Origin: Candidatus Schekmanbacteria bacterium
GTDB lineage: Bacteria > SZUA-182
Assembly (NCBI GenBank): GCA_016235675.1
Contig: JACRJN010000118.1
Location: 1 to 32,595 of the forward strand
Length of the DNA: 32,595 nucleotides
Reading direction: 5' to 3'
A program made the translations under genes and the position numbers. Shown one piece after another: positions 32,549 to 32,595 of the stretch. The notes under the pieces were generated by a model. The model was not told where the DNA came from. It worked only from the letters and a program-made list of their open reading frames with translations, and did not search any database. Positions within the stretch are counted from its first letter, which is position 1; each line of letters starts with the position of its first letter.

Positions 32549-32595
32549 TTACTTCAGTTCCCGCTCGGCGGCCTTTTCAATGGGCGGGATAACCA
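32549..32595 (-). CDS. C-terminal end of a convergent gene sharing the secretin tail (partial)
   Basis: Read on the minus strand, the window edge encodes VIPPIEKAAERELK followed by TAA at 32551-32549. This closely matches the secretin end PPLEKAAEREWK, and the DNA (41 bases including the stop) differs at about 3 positions. It is either the 3' end of a second secretin or related gene in tail-to-tail orientation, or a decayed inverted duplication of the gspD end. Only 15 codons are visible, so the protein itself cannot be identified. Confidence 0.55.
   Translation of the reverse strand, partial: VIPPIEKAAERELK

Noticed and set aside
1-32595. tRNA or rRNA genes
   Set aside because: No cloverleaf with T-loop GTTCRANYC context and no rRNA-like sequence was noticed in any gap.

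Overview
The window carries a bacterial ribosomal-protein superoperon followed by a type II secretion / type IV pilus-like operon, all on the plus strand except a gene fragment at the right edge. The organism is a bacterium from a lineage I cannot name. A complete single-copy set including rpmD (L30) argues against the CPR/Patescibacteria radiation, which characteristically lacks L30. Zinc-binding forms of S14, S4, L24, L36 and adenylate kinase, many TTG/GTG starts, and a dense load of intergenic palindromes suggest an uncultivated phylum with a non-reduced genome. This placement is inference.

Positions 1-15652: end of tuf (EF-Tu), then rpsJ-rplC-rplD-rplW-rplB-rpsS-rplV-rpsC-rplP-rpmC-rpsQ-rplN-rplX-rplE-rpsZ-rpsH-rplF-rplR-rpsE-rpmD-rplO-secY-adk-map-infA-rpmJ-rpsM-rpsK-rpsD-rpoA-rplQ, in the canonical S10-spc-alpha order, closed by a rho-independent terminator. 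Genes are tightly packed, often with 1-4 base overlaps. Two palindromic elements interrupt the operon, between rpsC and rplP and between rpsQ and rplN. rplQ has a charged C-terminal extension of about 60 residues.

Positions 15653-21900: a large SWIM-SNF2 helicase, a 531-base gap of small palindromes, a tmk-ricT pair (RicT here has an extra Cys-rich N-terminus), and a 626-base gap with a nested composite palindrome followed by a possibly structured leader.

Positions 21901-32471: a secretion/pilus operon. It encodes two near-identical GspG-like pseudopilins, GspE/PilB ATPase, GspF/PilC, a third pseudopilin, a PilM-PilN fusion (GspL-like), a PilO/GspM-like protein, a PilP/GspC-like protein and the GspD/PilQ secretin. 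At the right edge the minus strand carries the C-terminal end of a convergent gene whose last residues nearly duplicate the secretin C-terminus.

The most unusual signal lies between the genes. Seven consecutive junctions of the secretion operon, two junctions in the ribosomal operon and the longer gaps hold several kinds of palindromic repeat. Many have arms that differ between copies but stay complementary. Several are built from 7-base tandem units, with a different heptamer at different loci. One cluster is read through as a roughly 110-codon extension of the third pseudopilin ORF.
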